DNA from: Pseudomonas alloputida
GTDB taxonomy: Bacteria > Pseudomonadota > Gammaproteobacteria > Pseudomonadales > Pseudomonadaceae
Length of the DNA stretch: 64,000 bases
Direction: 5' to 3'
NCBI RefSeq assembly: GCF_021283545.2
Contig: NZ_CP128540.1
Span: 779,501 to 843,500 of the forward strand
In this document: one piece after another, positions 46,821-54,314 of the stretch
Layout: each line of letters opens with the position of its first letter
Position numbering within the stretch: the first letter of the stretch is position 1
Notes under the pieces: generated by a model
The model's input: only the letters and a program-made list of their open reading frames with translations
Database searches by the model: none
Told to the model about the DNA's origin: nothing
Program-made: the position numbers and the translations under genes

Positions 46821-47606
46821 TTGCTGACCGAACCCCGTCGCCGCGCCTACCTTTCCGCCATGCAAGTGGTGCACTGGCTGCCGCGCGCCGAGCTGCCGTT
46901 CGCCGCACCGTCGCGGCCCGAGCTGCTGCTGCCGGTTGTGCCGGTCGAGGACATCGATTTTGAGGTCAGGCCGGCATCGGTAACCAGCGAAGCGCCTGTC
47001 ACCCCCCAGGCCCGCTCCGGCGAGCGGCCGAAAATCGAGATCCCGCGCCCGGGCAGTGTGGCAAAACCCGCCGTCAAGCCTGTCGAGGCACAAGAGCAGC
47101 CCGCTGCTCCGCGCCCGGCGCCGGTGCCGCCACCGCGCTTTTCGCTGCAGTTGCTGCGTGCCGGCAGTTGCCTGCTGCTGGTGGAACTGGCCACTGGTCA
47201 GCCGTTCCAGAGCCGCGACCCCTCTTACCTGCTGCTCAAGGACATGCTGCGCGCCGCCGGCCTGCCCGACGCCCCGCAGATCATCGGCGAGCCGGTGCGC
47301 TGGCCACTGCTGGTGCGCGGCAACATGGACCAGGGGCCGGAGGCTGCGCGCGATTTCGTCCAGGGCTTCGTTCAGGCGCGCCTGGAAGACGCCCCGTGTA
47401 CCTGTCTGTGGCTGGTCGGCCTGCCGGCACTGCGTTTTGCCGCCAATGCCGACGCCGATGCCTATTACCAAACCCTGACGCTCGACAGCCTGGGCGACGC
47501 CTGGGCATTGCCGGGCCTTGAACTGTTGATGGACGAGCCGCAACGCAAGGCGGACGTCTGGAAAGCCATGCGCCAGCTGATGGCGCGCTGGAAGAGCGTT
47601 GAATGA
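46821..47606 (+). CDS. Conserved hypothetical protein coupled to rimI
   Basis: The product has 261 residues from TTG 46821 (LLTEPRRRAYLSAMQVVHWLPRAELPFAAPSRPELL). A proline-rich linker (residues about 65-115) leads to a folded domain (FSLQLLRAGSCLLLVELATGQPFQSRDPSYLLLKDMLRAAGLP...PLLVRGNMDQGPEAARDFVQGF). The text resembles the pseudomonad protein that always precedes rimI; no biochemical role is known to me. A likely -10 (TAGAAT near 46780) argues against the GTG at 46731. The stop overlaps the rimI ATG. Confidence 0.75.
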   Translation: MLTEPRRRAYLSAMQVVHWLPRAELPFAAPSRPELLLPVVPVEDIDFEVRPASVTSEAPVTPQARSGERPKIEIPRPGSVAKPAVKPVEAQEQPAAPRPAPVPPPRFSLQLLRAGSCLLLVELATGQPFQSRDPSYLLLKDMLRAAGLPDAPQIIGEPVRWPLLVRGNMDQGPEAARDFVQGFVQARLEDAPCTCLWLVGLPALRFAANADADAYYQTLTLDSLGDAWALPGLELLMDEPQRKADVWKAMRQLMARWKSVE

Positions 47607-48058
47607 GTGACTCGATCAGCTTCCGCCCGATGACCGAGGCGGATCTGGATGCCGTACTTAAGATCGAATATGCCGCATTCAGTCACCCCTGGACCCGTGG
47701 AATCTTTCAGGATGCGCTCAAATCGTACGAAGTCTGGCTGATGTTCGATGGCCAGCAGCAAGTGGGCCATGGTGTGATCAATGTGATCATCGATGAAGCG
47801 CACCTGCTCAACATCACCGTAAAACCGGAAAACCAAGGCTGCGGCCTGGGCCTGCGCCTGCTCAAGCACCTGATGGCCCGGGCCTATCAGCTCAATGGCC
47901 GCGAATGCTTTCTGGAAGTGCGCGCCAGCAACCAGTCGGCCTATCGTTTGTACGAGCGTTATGGTTTCAACGAAATTGGCCGCCGCCGCGACTATTATCC
48001 GATTGCCGGCGGCCGTGAAGACGCCCTGGTGATGGCCTGTACCCTGTTCGAAGACTGA
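47603..48058 (+). CDS. rimI: Ribosomal protein bS18 alanine N-acetyltransferase
   Basis: The product has 151 residues, a GNAT fold: SISFRPMTEADLDAVLKIEYAAFSHPWTRGIFQDAL is the RimI N terminus, NQGCGLGLRLLKHLMARA is the acetyl-CoA loop, and ECFLEVRASNQSAYRLYERYGFNEIGRRRDYYP is the diagnostic RimI stretch. It acetylates the N terminus of S18. ATG 47603 overlaps the preceding gene by four bases. Confidence 0.94.
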   Translation: MSDSISFRPMTEADLDAVLKIEYAAFSHPWTRGIFQDALKSYEVWLMFDGQQQVGHGVINVIIDEAHLLNITVKPENQGCGLGLRLLKHLMARAYQLNGRECFLEVRASNQSAYRLYERYGFNEIGRRRDYYPIAGGREDALVMACTLFED

Positions 48059-48115
48059 CTTTGCAGGGGCGTACCCGGGCGCGCAGGCTTTGTTCTCGGC
48101 AGGGACGGATAAAGA

Positions 48116-48691
48116 ATGAGACAACTGCTTTTGGCAGCGAGCCTGTGTATCGCTAGCGCTACTCACGCTGACGAGCGCGACGTGTGGATGTTCGCCCAGT
48201 GGGCGGGTGATCATCAAACCCGCCCTTTCCGTGAAATGCTGGTAGATGCCCGGCTTTACGGTGTAGTGCCAATTCACCAGTTGCTGCGCTCGGCATCGGA
48301 CTGGAAACTGTGCCACGCATCGCCTTTCGCCGTACCACCCCCCGGCAATTGGGCCGCTGTGCGTTCGACCCTCGCGTTGATCAAGGCACTCGACGATCAA
48401 GGCATCCTGCGCCAGTTCGAGGTGGTTTCGGCCTACCGTGAGCCGCGCCTGAATGCCTGTGCGGGCGGGGCGGCCAACAGTGCGCATACCCGCGCTTTCG
48501 CCGTCGATATACTGCTGCCGGCCTGGGCCGACCCCAATCCGCTGTGCCGTTTCTGGCAGCAACACGGCCAAGCCTGGAACATGGGGCTGGGCCGCTACCC
48601 ATCAGGCCGTATCCATTTGGATACCGCCGGTTATCGCACCTGGGGTGGTGATGGCGGTGCGGGGGCGTCGTTCTGTATCAACCCCAAATGA
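48116..48691 (+). CDS. Exported M15-family peptidase (D-Ala-D-Ala carboxypeptidase-like)
   Basis: The product has 191 residues with a signal peptide (MRQLLLAASLCIASATHA). The zinc-site motifs of the M15 family are visible: SAYREPRLNACAGGAANSAHTRAFAVDI (His and Asp ligands) and SGRIHLDT (His ligand). Family members trim peptidoglycan peptides in the periplasm. Three further cysteines may form disulfides. Its 3' end overlaps the end of the converging LysR remnant by 61 bases. Confidence 0.88.
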   Translation: MRQLLLAASLCIASATHADERDVWMFAQWAGDHQTRPFREMLVDARLYGVVPIHQLLRSASDWKLCHASPFAVPPPGNWAAVRSTLALIKALDDQGILRQFEVVSAYREPRLNACAGGAANSAHTRAFAVDILLPAWADPNPLCRFWQQHGQAWNMGLGRYPSGRIHLDTAGYRTWGGDGGAGASFCINPK

Positions 48692-49547
48692 GCCAGGCAC
48701 TTCCGGCATTCGTCCATTATCCACTCGGCGAAGCGCTGGCGCTTGCCGCTGTCGGCCAGAGGCTGCGGGCTGAGCAGGTGGTAGGCCGAGCCATCGCGCA
48801 CAAAACCGAACGGCGCCTGCAGCTGCCCGCTGTCGAGTTCGTCGCGCACCATCAGGGCTGAGGCAATGGCCAGGCCCAGTCCGGCGCTGGCGGCCTGAAT
48901 CGACAGGTAGAAATGTTCGTAGTCGCTGCGTTCGCAGTGCCGCGCCTGTTGGCCGCTCAGGCGCAGCCAGGTGGGCCAGGCAGCAGGACGTGTGGTGCTT
49001 GCAGCAGCCGTTGGCCATCGAGTCTGGCGCAGGCGGCGGGGTGGCACACCGGGCCGATCCATTCATCGCAGATTTTCTGGCTGTACAGCTGGTTGTCCCA
49101 GTGGAAGTCGTCGCGGCGAATTGCCAGGTCGACACCGCTGCGCGCGAAGTCCAGCGGGCCGCCTGCGGCTACCAGGTGCAACTGAAGGTCGGGGTGGGTG
49201 GCATGGAAGCGCGGCAGGCGCGGGATCAGCCAGCGCATGGCGATGGTCGGTTCGCAAGACAGCACCAGCACATTGTCGCGAGCTTGTTGCTGCAGGCGCT
49301 GCACGGCGCCTTCGAGCTGTTCGAAGATCGCCTGGGTGGTGCCTTGCAGGGCACGACCGGCGGGGGTGAGGAAAATGGCCCGGTTGCGGCGTTCGAACAG
49401 TTCCACGCCAAGGCTTTCTTCCAGCAGGCGTATTTGGCGGCTGACCGCGCCGTGAGTGACGTGCAAGTGCTCGGCGGCGCGCACGAAGCTCTCGGTCTGG
49501 GCGGCAATGTCGAAGTAGCGGAAGGCGTTGAGTGGCGGCAGTTTCAT
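48631..49547 (-). pseudogene. LysR-type regulator broken by a single-base frameshift
   Basis: The first frame (49547 to 48957) gives the helix-turn-helix KLPPLNAFRYFDIAAQTESFVRAAEHLHVTHGAVSRQIRLLEESLGVELFERR and about two thirds of the effector domain, ending LLQAPHVLLPGPPGCA and a stop. Another frame continues with STTRPAAWPTWLRLSGQQ...HFYLSIQAASAGLGLAIASALMVRDELDSGQLQ to 48631, the normal GcvA-like C terminus. The frames join near 48998-49001, where one base appears to be missing (CTGCTGCA then AGCACC; a C after CA restores the frame). Either a real mutation or a read error. The IS110 element lies just upstream and cuts its promoter region at the REP. Confidence 0.85.
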
Positions 49548-49564
49548 GATATCCCTGTTCAGCT

Positions 49565-49593
49565 GTGCCGGCCTCTTCGCGGGTAAACCCGCT
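49565..49593. repeat. Left half of a REP pair, interrupted by the IS element
   Basis: GTGCCGGCCTCTTCGCGGGTAAACCCGCT stops at 49593. The missing continuation CCTACA appears at 52099 on the far side of the IS. Confidence 0.75.
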
Positions 49594-49603
49594 TCTATCG
49601 AAC

Positions 49604-49975
49604 AAAAGATAACCCACTGTTCTTTCTAGCGAAAAAAACAGGCGCGCGGGGTCAATGGCGGCGAAGTGTTCACTCTTCTATACGTGGTCACAGCAAGCTG
49701 TGCCGACAGGGATTAACGCCGATGCCATTTGGGCCACTCTCTCATTCGGGAGCAAAGCAGCACACCAGTGCGGTCTACGGCCTCTTTCCCGCGCATTGGG
49801 AACCATAGCAAAGTATTCGGCGGCTGACCTACCCGGATCAGTCGGCGAATGCTTTTCTAGATCTCGATGTCAGTGCAGATCTGACGTCATGCGCATCCTG
49901 TTTGCTGTGCGACAGCGCAGCCCGGAAGGGCTGGGTGATCTCTCATCAAACAAAATGCAACCCATTGTTTTCTAA
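49604..49975. ncRNA. Candidate Ssr9-like regulatory RNA region, copy 1
   Basis: This region is a diverged copy of the tnp leader (shared blocks: GCGCGCGGGG, TACGTGGTCACAGC, GACAGCGCAGCCCGGAAGGGCTGGGTGATCT). A hairpin at 49813-49851 followed by TTTTCT keeps the leader's terminator shape with different bases. In ISPpu9 an RNA downstream of tnp (Ssr9) pairs with the antisense RNA Asr9. Strand and ends are not determined here. Confidence 0.45.
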
Positions 49976-50064
49976 GCACTCAAGCGGCCACCAGTTGATA
50001 CCCCAGTTTCCGGGCTTTGCGAAGCAAAGCCCGGACCTGCCGGTCTTGGCTTCTTCTATCAAAC

Positions 50065-50436
50065 AAAAGATAACCCACTGTTCTTTCTAGCGAAAAAAAC
50101 AGGCGCGCGGGGTCAATGGCGGCGAAGTGTTCACTCTTCTATACGTGGTCACAGCAAGCTGTGCCGACAGGGATTAACGCCGATGCCATTTGGGCCACTC
50201 TCTCATTCGGGAGCAAAGCAGCACACCAGTGCGGTCTACGGCCTCTTTCCCGCGCATTGGGAACCATAGCAAAGTATTCGGCGGCTGACCTACCCGGATC
50301 AGTCGGCGAATGCTTTTCTAGATCTCGATGTCAGTGCAGATCTGACGTCATGCGCATCCTGTTTGCTGTGCGACAGCGCAGCCCGGAAGGGCTGGGTGAT
50401 CTCTCATCAAACAAAATGCAACCCATTGTTTTCTAA
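50065..50436. ncRNA. Candidate Ssr9-like regulatory RNA region, copy 2 (adjacent to tnp)
   Basis: Same sequence as copy 1; the terminator-like hairpin is at 50274-50312. This copy is in the normal place immediately downstream of the transposase stop. Confidence 0.5.
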
Positions 50437-50440
50437 GCAC

Positions 50441-51769
50441 TCAAGCGGCCACCAGTTGATACCCCAGTTTCCGGGCTTTGCGAAGCAAAGCCCGGACCTG
50501 CCGGTCTTGGCTTCTGGCTTCGAACTCCTCAAGACCTTGTTCAACATAAGCCTGCTTCTTGGTTAACAGGTTGTACACCAGACGTGCCAACTGATGCGCA
50601 GTGGCTTTGATGGCGCAGCTGGTATCCATTCGAGTCAGTCTGGCTCGGTGCGATGCGCCAATGAAACCCTTGTCGTTACGGGCATTGGATGCAGCCTGCT
50701 TGAGTGCTTGCGCTGCTCGATTGACTATTTTGGGCCCACCACCTGCCAGTCGATGACCGCCGGAAATTCGGGTAGGGGGAGCCAGTCCCAACCAAGAGCA
50801 GAAGTGCTGTGAGGACGGGAAGCGTGATAGATCTGTACCGATCTCCCCTGCCAGCACTAATGCAGTGTCCACCCCAATGGTTGGAATTGCGGTTAGGTCC
50901 ACGCCAAGAACTTTCCACAAAGTCTGATGCAATACAGTCTGTTGGGCGCCGTTTCGGTGTGGGCTCCGTAAAGGCTTCTTGGATGGCTCTGGCTTGTTTT
51001 GCAGCACCGGCAACTGCTCTAACGCGGCTTTTATGGCGTCGTCACAATCTGCAATTTGCTGCTCCAGGAAGTCATAGGCAGCCAATTCCTGAGTTAGCGC
51101 ATGCAAATGCTCGCGCCGCCAATTGCCATGAAGACTCCGAGCGACAGCCTCCTTGCCTGCCTTGATGCGGCGGTCGGTTAGTTCAGCCAGTTGCACTGGG
51201 TCCCGTTCACCTGCGCAGATGGCCCGCAAAATCTTCATGCCAGTTACACCGGAAATATCACTGATGACATTGGCCAGCTGGATGTTCATTTGGCTCATGG
51301 CCTTTTGCATCCGGTTCAGCGTCTGCGCCTGGTCTTTCACTTTGGAAGCACGCTGCCTGACCAATGACCGGACGCAGCAGGTCAGATCATCGGGGCGGAA
51401 TGCGCCTCTGAGCAGTCCATGAGTCATCAGCTGCCAGATCCACTGGCAATCCAGCACATCTGATTTACGGCCCGTGATTTGCCGAGTTGCTCTGGCATTG
51501 ACGAGATAAACGTCAAAACCGCGCTCGCTGAGAATCTCGTAAATTGGAATCCAATAAACCCCCGTGGATTCCATGGCAACGACCTTGATCCCCAGGCTTT
51601 CAAGCCAGTTAGCCATCTTGAGCAGGTCGTCAGTAAAGGACGTGAACGACTGGACGGGATTTTCGTGCCGGGGATCGACCGCCACGAAATGCTCTCGACC
51701 ACCGACATCGATCGCCGCGCAATCGGGATGGACGACGGTAAAGCGTTGCTTGGAAGGCTTGCGCGCCAT
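50441..51769 (-). CDS. IS110-family DEDD transposase
   Basis: The product has 442 residues. The N-terminal RuvC-like DEDD domain shows Asp21 (AAIDVGGREHFVAVD), Glu in KVVAMESTGVYWIPIYEIL, and the two aspartates of GRKSDVLDCQWIWQL. The C-terminal IS116/IS110/IS902 domain has AIPTIGVDTALVLAGEIGTDLSRFPSSQHFCSWLGLAPPTRISGG and the serine region near it. No frameshift is seen, so it may be active. ATG 51769 follows an AGGA ribosome site that lies in a hairpin (see the leader). Confidence 0.93.
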   Translation of the reverse strand: MARKPSKQRFTVVHPDCAAIDVGGREHFVAVDPRHENPVQSFTSFTDDLLKMANWLESLGIKVVAMESTGVYWIPIYEILSERGFDVYLVNARATRQITGRKSDVLDCQWIWQLMTHGLLRGAFRPDDLTCCVRSLVRQRASKVKDQAQTLNRMQKAMSQMNIQLANVISDISGVTGMKILRAICAGERDPVQLAELTDRRIKAGKEAVARSLHGNWRREHLHALTQELAAYDFLEQQIADCDDAIKAALEQLPVLQNKPEPSKKPLRSPHRNGAQQTVLHQTLWKVLGVDLTAIPTIGVDTALVLAGEIGTDLSRFPSSQHFCSWLGLAPPTRISGGHRLAGGGPKIVNRAAQALKQAASNARNDKGFIGASHRARLTRMDTSCAIKATAHQLARLVYNLLTKKQAYVEQGLEEFEARSQDRQVRALLRKARKLGYQLVAA

Positions 51770-51798
51770 GATGAATCCTCGCAGGATAAAGGGCGCGC
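51761..51798 (-). promoter_or_regulatory. Hairpin enclosing the transposase ribosome site and start codon
   Basis: On the mRNA strand GCGCGCC (complement of 51792-51798) can pair with GGCGCGC at the first codons (51761-51767). Inside it ATCCT-GCG-AGGAT (51775-51787) sequesters AGGA. Both stems would block translation, as reported for the ISPpu9 leader. Confidence 0.65.
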
Positions 51799-51799
51799 G

Positions 51800-52014
51800 G
51801 GGCACACGGTGGCGAAAGGGTTCACTCTCTCATACGTGGTCACAGCTGAATCAGCTGATGCCTACAGGGACTTCACGCCGATACCGTGCGGATCACTCTC
51901 CTACGCGGGTGTGCAGACACACACCAGTGCTGGCTACGATCTCTGTCCCGCGCACACGAACCCTAACAAAGCAAAAGGCGGCTGGCCCTACCGGGCCAAC
52001 CGCCTTTTCTTTTT
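51800..52014 (+). ncRNA. Candidate Asr9-like antisense RNA opposite the tnp leader
   Basis: The plus strand of the tnp leader ends in a textbook intrinsic terminator: AAAAGGCGG-c-TGGCCC-TACC-GGGCCA-a-CCGCCTTTT then CTTTTTC (51973-52014). No plus-strand gene precedes it, so it should end an antisense RNA such as Asr9 of ISPpu9. The 5' end given is a guess. Confidence 0.6.
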
Positions 52015-52098
52015 CAAAATGTCAGCGTCGCTGCGGAACTGAAGCCGTACACCTCATGTTTGCTGCGCGACAGCGCAGCCCGGAAGGGCTGGGTGATC

Positions 52099-52165
52099 TC
52101 CTACATGGCCACATATTTCCCTGTAGGGGCAGGTTTACCCGCGAAGAGGCCAAGGCAGGCTGTAC
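52099..52165. repeat. Right part of the interrupted REP pair
   Basis: CCTACA, then CCCTGTAGGGGCAGGTTTACCCGCGAAGAGGCC, completes the REPIN whose left half ends at 49593. The rest of the stretch to 52280 holds only the AT-rich promoter region of the LysE gene. Confidence 0.7.
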
Positions 52166-52280
52166 ATATCTGTGAGCAAAACTATCAGATTCATCTCAGC
52201 ATAAATCGATTTTTCCGCATCTGTAAGCGCTTGATAATCGGCGGTCTGTGCATTTCCATCGCCTATCGAGAGCCCTCAGC

Positions 52281-52895
52281 ATGACCGAACTCATCGCCGT
52301 CGCCCTGTTCACCCTGCTCGCCGTCATCAGCCCCGGCGCGGACTTCGCCATGGTCACCCGCAGCAGTTATGCGCAGGGGCGCAAGGCCGGGCTGGCTGCT
52401 GCTGTGGGCATCGCCCTGGGGGTGCAGGTGCATGTGTTGTACACGGTGTTGGGCATTGCCGTGATCATCAGCCAGAGCCCGACGCTGTTCTTCGTCATGA
52501 AGGTGCTGGGTGCGGGCTACCTGATCTACCTCGGGTACAAGTCATTGACCAACACGCAACGTATCAGCCTGGACGGGGTTGGCCAGTCTGCTGCCAGCGT
52601 ACTGCAAGCGCTGCGCACCGGCTTTTTGACCAACGCCCTCAACCCCAAGACCATGTTGTTTGTCATCAGTGCCTTCACCCAGGTGGTGCAGCCTGGCAGC
52701 CCGCTGGCGCTGAACTTCGCCTACGGTGCGTTCATGTCCGTTGCCCATTGGCTATGGTTCAGCCTGGTGGCGGTATTTTTCTCCAGTACGGCATTGCGCA
52801 GGGCGATGATCGAGCGGCAAGTGCTGGTGGACAGGGCCATTGGTCTGGCATTGATCGGGCTTGGCCTGGCTGTGGCGGTGACCGGAATACGTTGA
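52281..52895 (+). CDS. LysE/RhtB-family amino-acid exporter
   Basis: The product has 204 residues with about five to six membrane helices. The family signature is at the N terminus (LIAVALFTLLAVISPGADFAMVTRSSYAQGRKAGLAAAVGIALGV), followed by FVMKVLGAGYLIYLGYKSL and FLTNALNPKTMLFVISAFTQ. It is an inner-membrane exporter of amino acids such as threonine, homoserine lactone or lysine relatives. ATG 52281 is favoured by the family N terminus over an earlier in-frame start. Confidence 0.93.
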   Translation: MTELIAVALFTLLAVISPGADFAMVTRSSYAQGRKAGLAAAVGIALGVQVHVLYTVLGIAVIISQSPTLFFVMKVLGAGYLIYLGYKSLTNTQRISLDGVGQSAASVLQALRTGFLTNALNPKTMLFVISAFTQVVQPGSPLALNFAYGAFMSVAHWLWFSLVAVFFSSTALRRAMIERQVLVDRAIGLALIGLGLAVAVTGIR

Positions 52896-52989
52896 GGCGA
52901 CGATAGCAGCGCCGAAACCTGTGATTCGGCGCCCGGCTGCTGCGGGATTGGTTGGCGCGGGCATCAGCAACTTTTTCGCAGGCAAAGAA

Positions 52990-53017
52990 AAAGGGCTTAC
53001 CTTGCGGTAAGCCCTTT
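52990..53017 (-). terminator. Intrinsic terminator of the tRNA gene
   Basis: AAAGGGCTTACC-GCAA-GGTAAGCCCTTT, followed on the minus strand by TTCTTTG, lies 8 bases past the tRNA 3' end. Confidence 0.85.
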
Positions 53018-53025
53018 GTCTTGTT

Positions 53026-53102
53026 TGGTGGCTACACAGGGACTTGAACCCCGGACCCCAGCATTATGAATGCTATGCTCTAACCAACTGAGCTATGTAG
53101 CC
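53026..53102 (-). tRNA. tRNA-Met (CAU anticodon), CCA encoded
   Basis: On the minus strand the gene is 77 bases including CCA: acceptor GGCTACA/TGTAGCC, D-arm AGCTCAGTTGGTTAGAGC, anticodon arm GCATTCATAATGC with CAT, and T-arm CCGGGGTTCAAGTCCCTG-type. The 1-72 pair is G-C and the anticodon stem lacks the initiator GGG/CCC triad, so this is elongator Met (or an Ile2 precursor if C34 is lysidinylated; the body favours Met). Confidence 0.95.
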
Positions 53103-53112
53103 GATGGCGCGC

Positions 53113-53141
53113 ATTATTCTCTTGAACGCCCCCTCTGTCAA
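53113..53141 (-). promoter_or_regulatory. Sigma-70 promoter of the tRNA gene
   Basis: On the minus strand TTGACA (53141-53136), a 17-base spacer and AATAAT (53118-53113) lie 10 bases before the tRNA. Confidence 0.8.
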
Positions 53142-53197
53142 CACTCATTTCAAAAAAAATTTGCACGCTTTCAAAAACTTAGCGGCCAGCCCCGGTT

Positions 53198-54130
53198 TCA
53201 GCGCACCACAAGCCAGTGCCCGAGCACGCCCAGCAACTGCAACTGCTGGGCTGCAGCCAGGGATTGCAGGCTTTGGCCAGGCTGGTCGAGGTTGAAGTCG
53301 CCGCTTACACGGCGATGAGCCACTTGTTCATCCATCATCCACAGACGCTGCCCTTGGTAACCGGCAAGGCGCTCCAGCACCTGCCTCAATGGCATGTCTG
53401 TGGCTTTCAGGCGGCCATTGCGCCAACTGTCAGCGGTTTTCAGATCAGCCTTACGCACCGGGTCGATGCGTGTGTCATCGAAGGTTACCCGCTCACCCGC
53501 CGAGACCATCCGCTGCTCACCCCCCTGGGTGACCATGGCCTTGCCACTGAATACCACGAGTTCGTCGCGCCCTGCATGGCGGGCTATCTGCAGGCGAGTG
53601 CCGTATACCTGGATGCGTGCGTTGCCCACTTCCACGTCCATGGCGCGCCCGTCGAGCACGACTTCCAGATGCACCTGGCCCTGCACCAGGTGCAGTTGGC
53701 GGGTGCGGCCGCGCAGGTCGACGTTCATCGCGCTGGCGCTGTCCAGGTTCAATGTCGTGCCATCCGCCAAGCGTATGCTGCGGCGCTCTCCCACATCGGT
53801 GTGCAGCTCGCTGGCCAGACGCTGCATCAGCGGCCAGTACAGGTAAGCTGCAGCGGCTAACCCTAGCAAAAACGCAAGCGCCAACCCTTTACCCAGGTGA
53901 CTGCGACGGACAGTGACATGCCGTGGGCGAGGGCGGGCAGGTGCGGGTTGCAGCTGTTGCCAGAACGTCTCCAGCTCGGCGTAGGCGTGGGCGTTCTCTT
54001 GTACCTGGCACCAGGCTGCAAATGCCTGGCGCTGGGTTTCGTCGCAACCGGGCTGGCGCAGCAACGAAAACCACGCCAGCGCTTCCTGTTGTGGATCGGG
54101 CTGCAGCTGCTTGGCGGACATCGGGCTCAT
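53198..54130 (-). CDS. FecR-family anti-sigma sensor without an adjacent sigma gene
   Basis: The product has about 310 residues. The N-terminal sigma-binding region (QQEALAWFSLLRQPGCDETQRQAFAAWCQVQENAHAYAELETFW), one membrane helix (LGKGLALAFLLGLAAAAYLYWP) and the periplasmic FecR domain (VGERRSIRLADGTTLNLDSASAMNVDLRGRTRQLHLVQGQVHLEV) are complete. The C terminus has an STN-like stretch (RLAGYQGQRLWMMDEQVAHRRVSGDFNL). Unlike the other two FecR genes in the window it has no FecI or receptor beside it. Starts at 54130 and 54121 are both possible; an upstream one at 54184 is weaker. A Fur box lies upstream. Confidence 0.85.
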   Translation of the reverse strand: MSPMSAKQLQPDPQQEALAWFSLLRQPGCDETQRQAFAAWCQVQENAHAYAELETFWQQLQPAPARPRPRHVTVRRSHLGKGLALAFLLGLAAAAYLYWPLMQRLASELHTDVGERRSIRLADGTTLNLDSASAMNVDLRGRTRQLHLVQGQVHLEVVLDGRAMDVEVGNARIQVYGTRLQIARHAGRDELVVFSGKAMVTQGGEQRMVSAGERVTFDDTRIDPVRKADLKTADSWRNGRLKATDMPLRQVLERLAGYQGQRLWMMDEQVAHRRVSGDFNLDQPGQSLQSLAAAQQLQLLGVLGHWLVVR

Positions 54131-54202
54131 GGGGGCGGTCTGCTCACGATAGGGGCCGTTTGGCCTAACGATGACAGGAGTCATTGGCAGAGGATGCTAA
54201 TT

Positions 54203-54222
54203 ATATTGAGAACCATTTTCAA
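54203..54222 (-). promoter_or_regulatory. Candidate Fur box before the orphan FecR
   Basis: ATATTGAGAACCATTTTCAA contains the dyad TTGAGAA/TTTTCAA, a fair Fur match. Confidence 0.5.
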
Positions 54223-54314
54223 GTACGTGGCGACAGGGGGATAAAAAAGGTAGCTATGTATCTATTTGATTCCTGATAATCGGATCCCAAACCAGAGGAC
54301 GGAGATTCAGGCAA

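Larger units (their letters stand above)
49592..50515. repeat. Tandem duplication, 461-bp period, about 463 bp per copy
   Basis: Copy 1 is 49592-50054 and copy 2 is 50053-50515; the only difference I see is G49600 versus A50061. Each copy holds the IS left end, the non-coding RNA-like region and the last 24 codons plus stop of tnp (49980-50054 and 50441-50515). The copies join at CT. The open frames inside (106 codons each) are not genes. Confidence 0.92.
49594..52098 (-). mobile_element. IS110-family insertion sequence (ISPpu9-like) with an internal 461-bp tandem duplication
   Basis: The element lies between the two halves of a REP palindrome (CCCGCT at 49593, CCTACA at 52099) and has no long terminal inverted repeats, both usual for pseudomonad IS110 elements. 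It contains a DEDD transposase, a long non-coding leader at the right end, and a diverged second version of that leader downstream of the transposase, which is present twice. Known ISPpu9 of P. putida KT2440 has this plan (two regulatory RNAs flanking tnp, target in REP), so the assignment is by architecture and family, not by alignment. Confidence 0.8.

Noticed and set aside
49655..50436. Two identical 106-codon frames
   Set aside because: They lie in the duplicated non-coding IS region, have no ribosome site, and repeat only because the DNA repeats.
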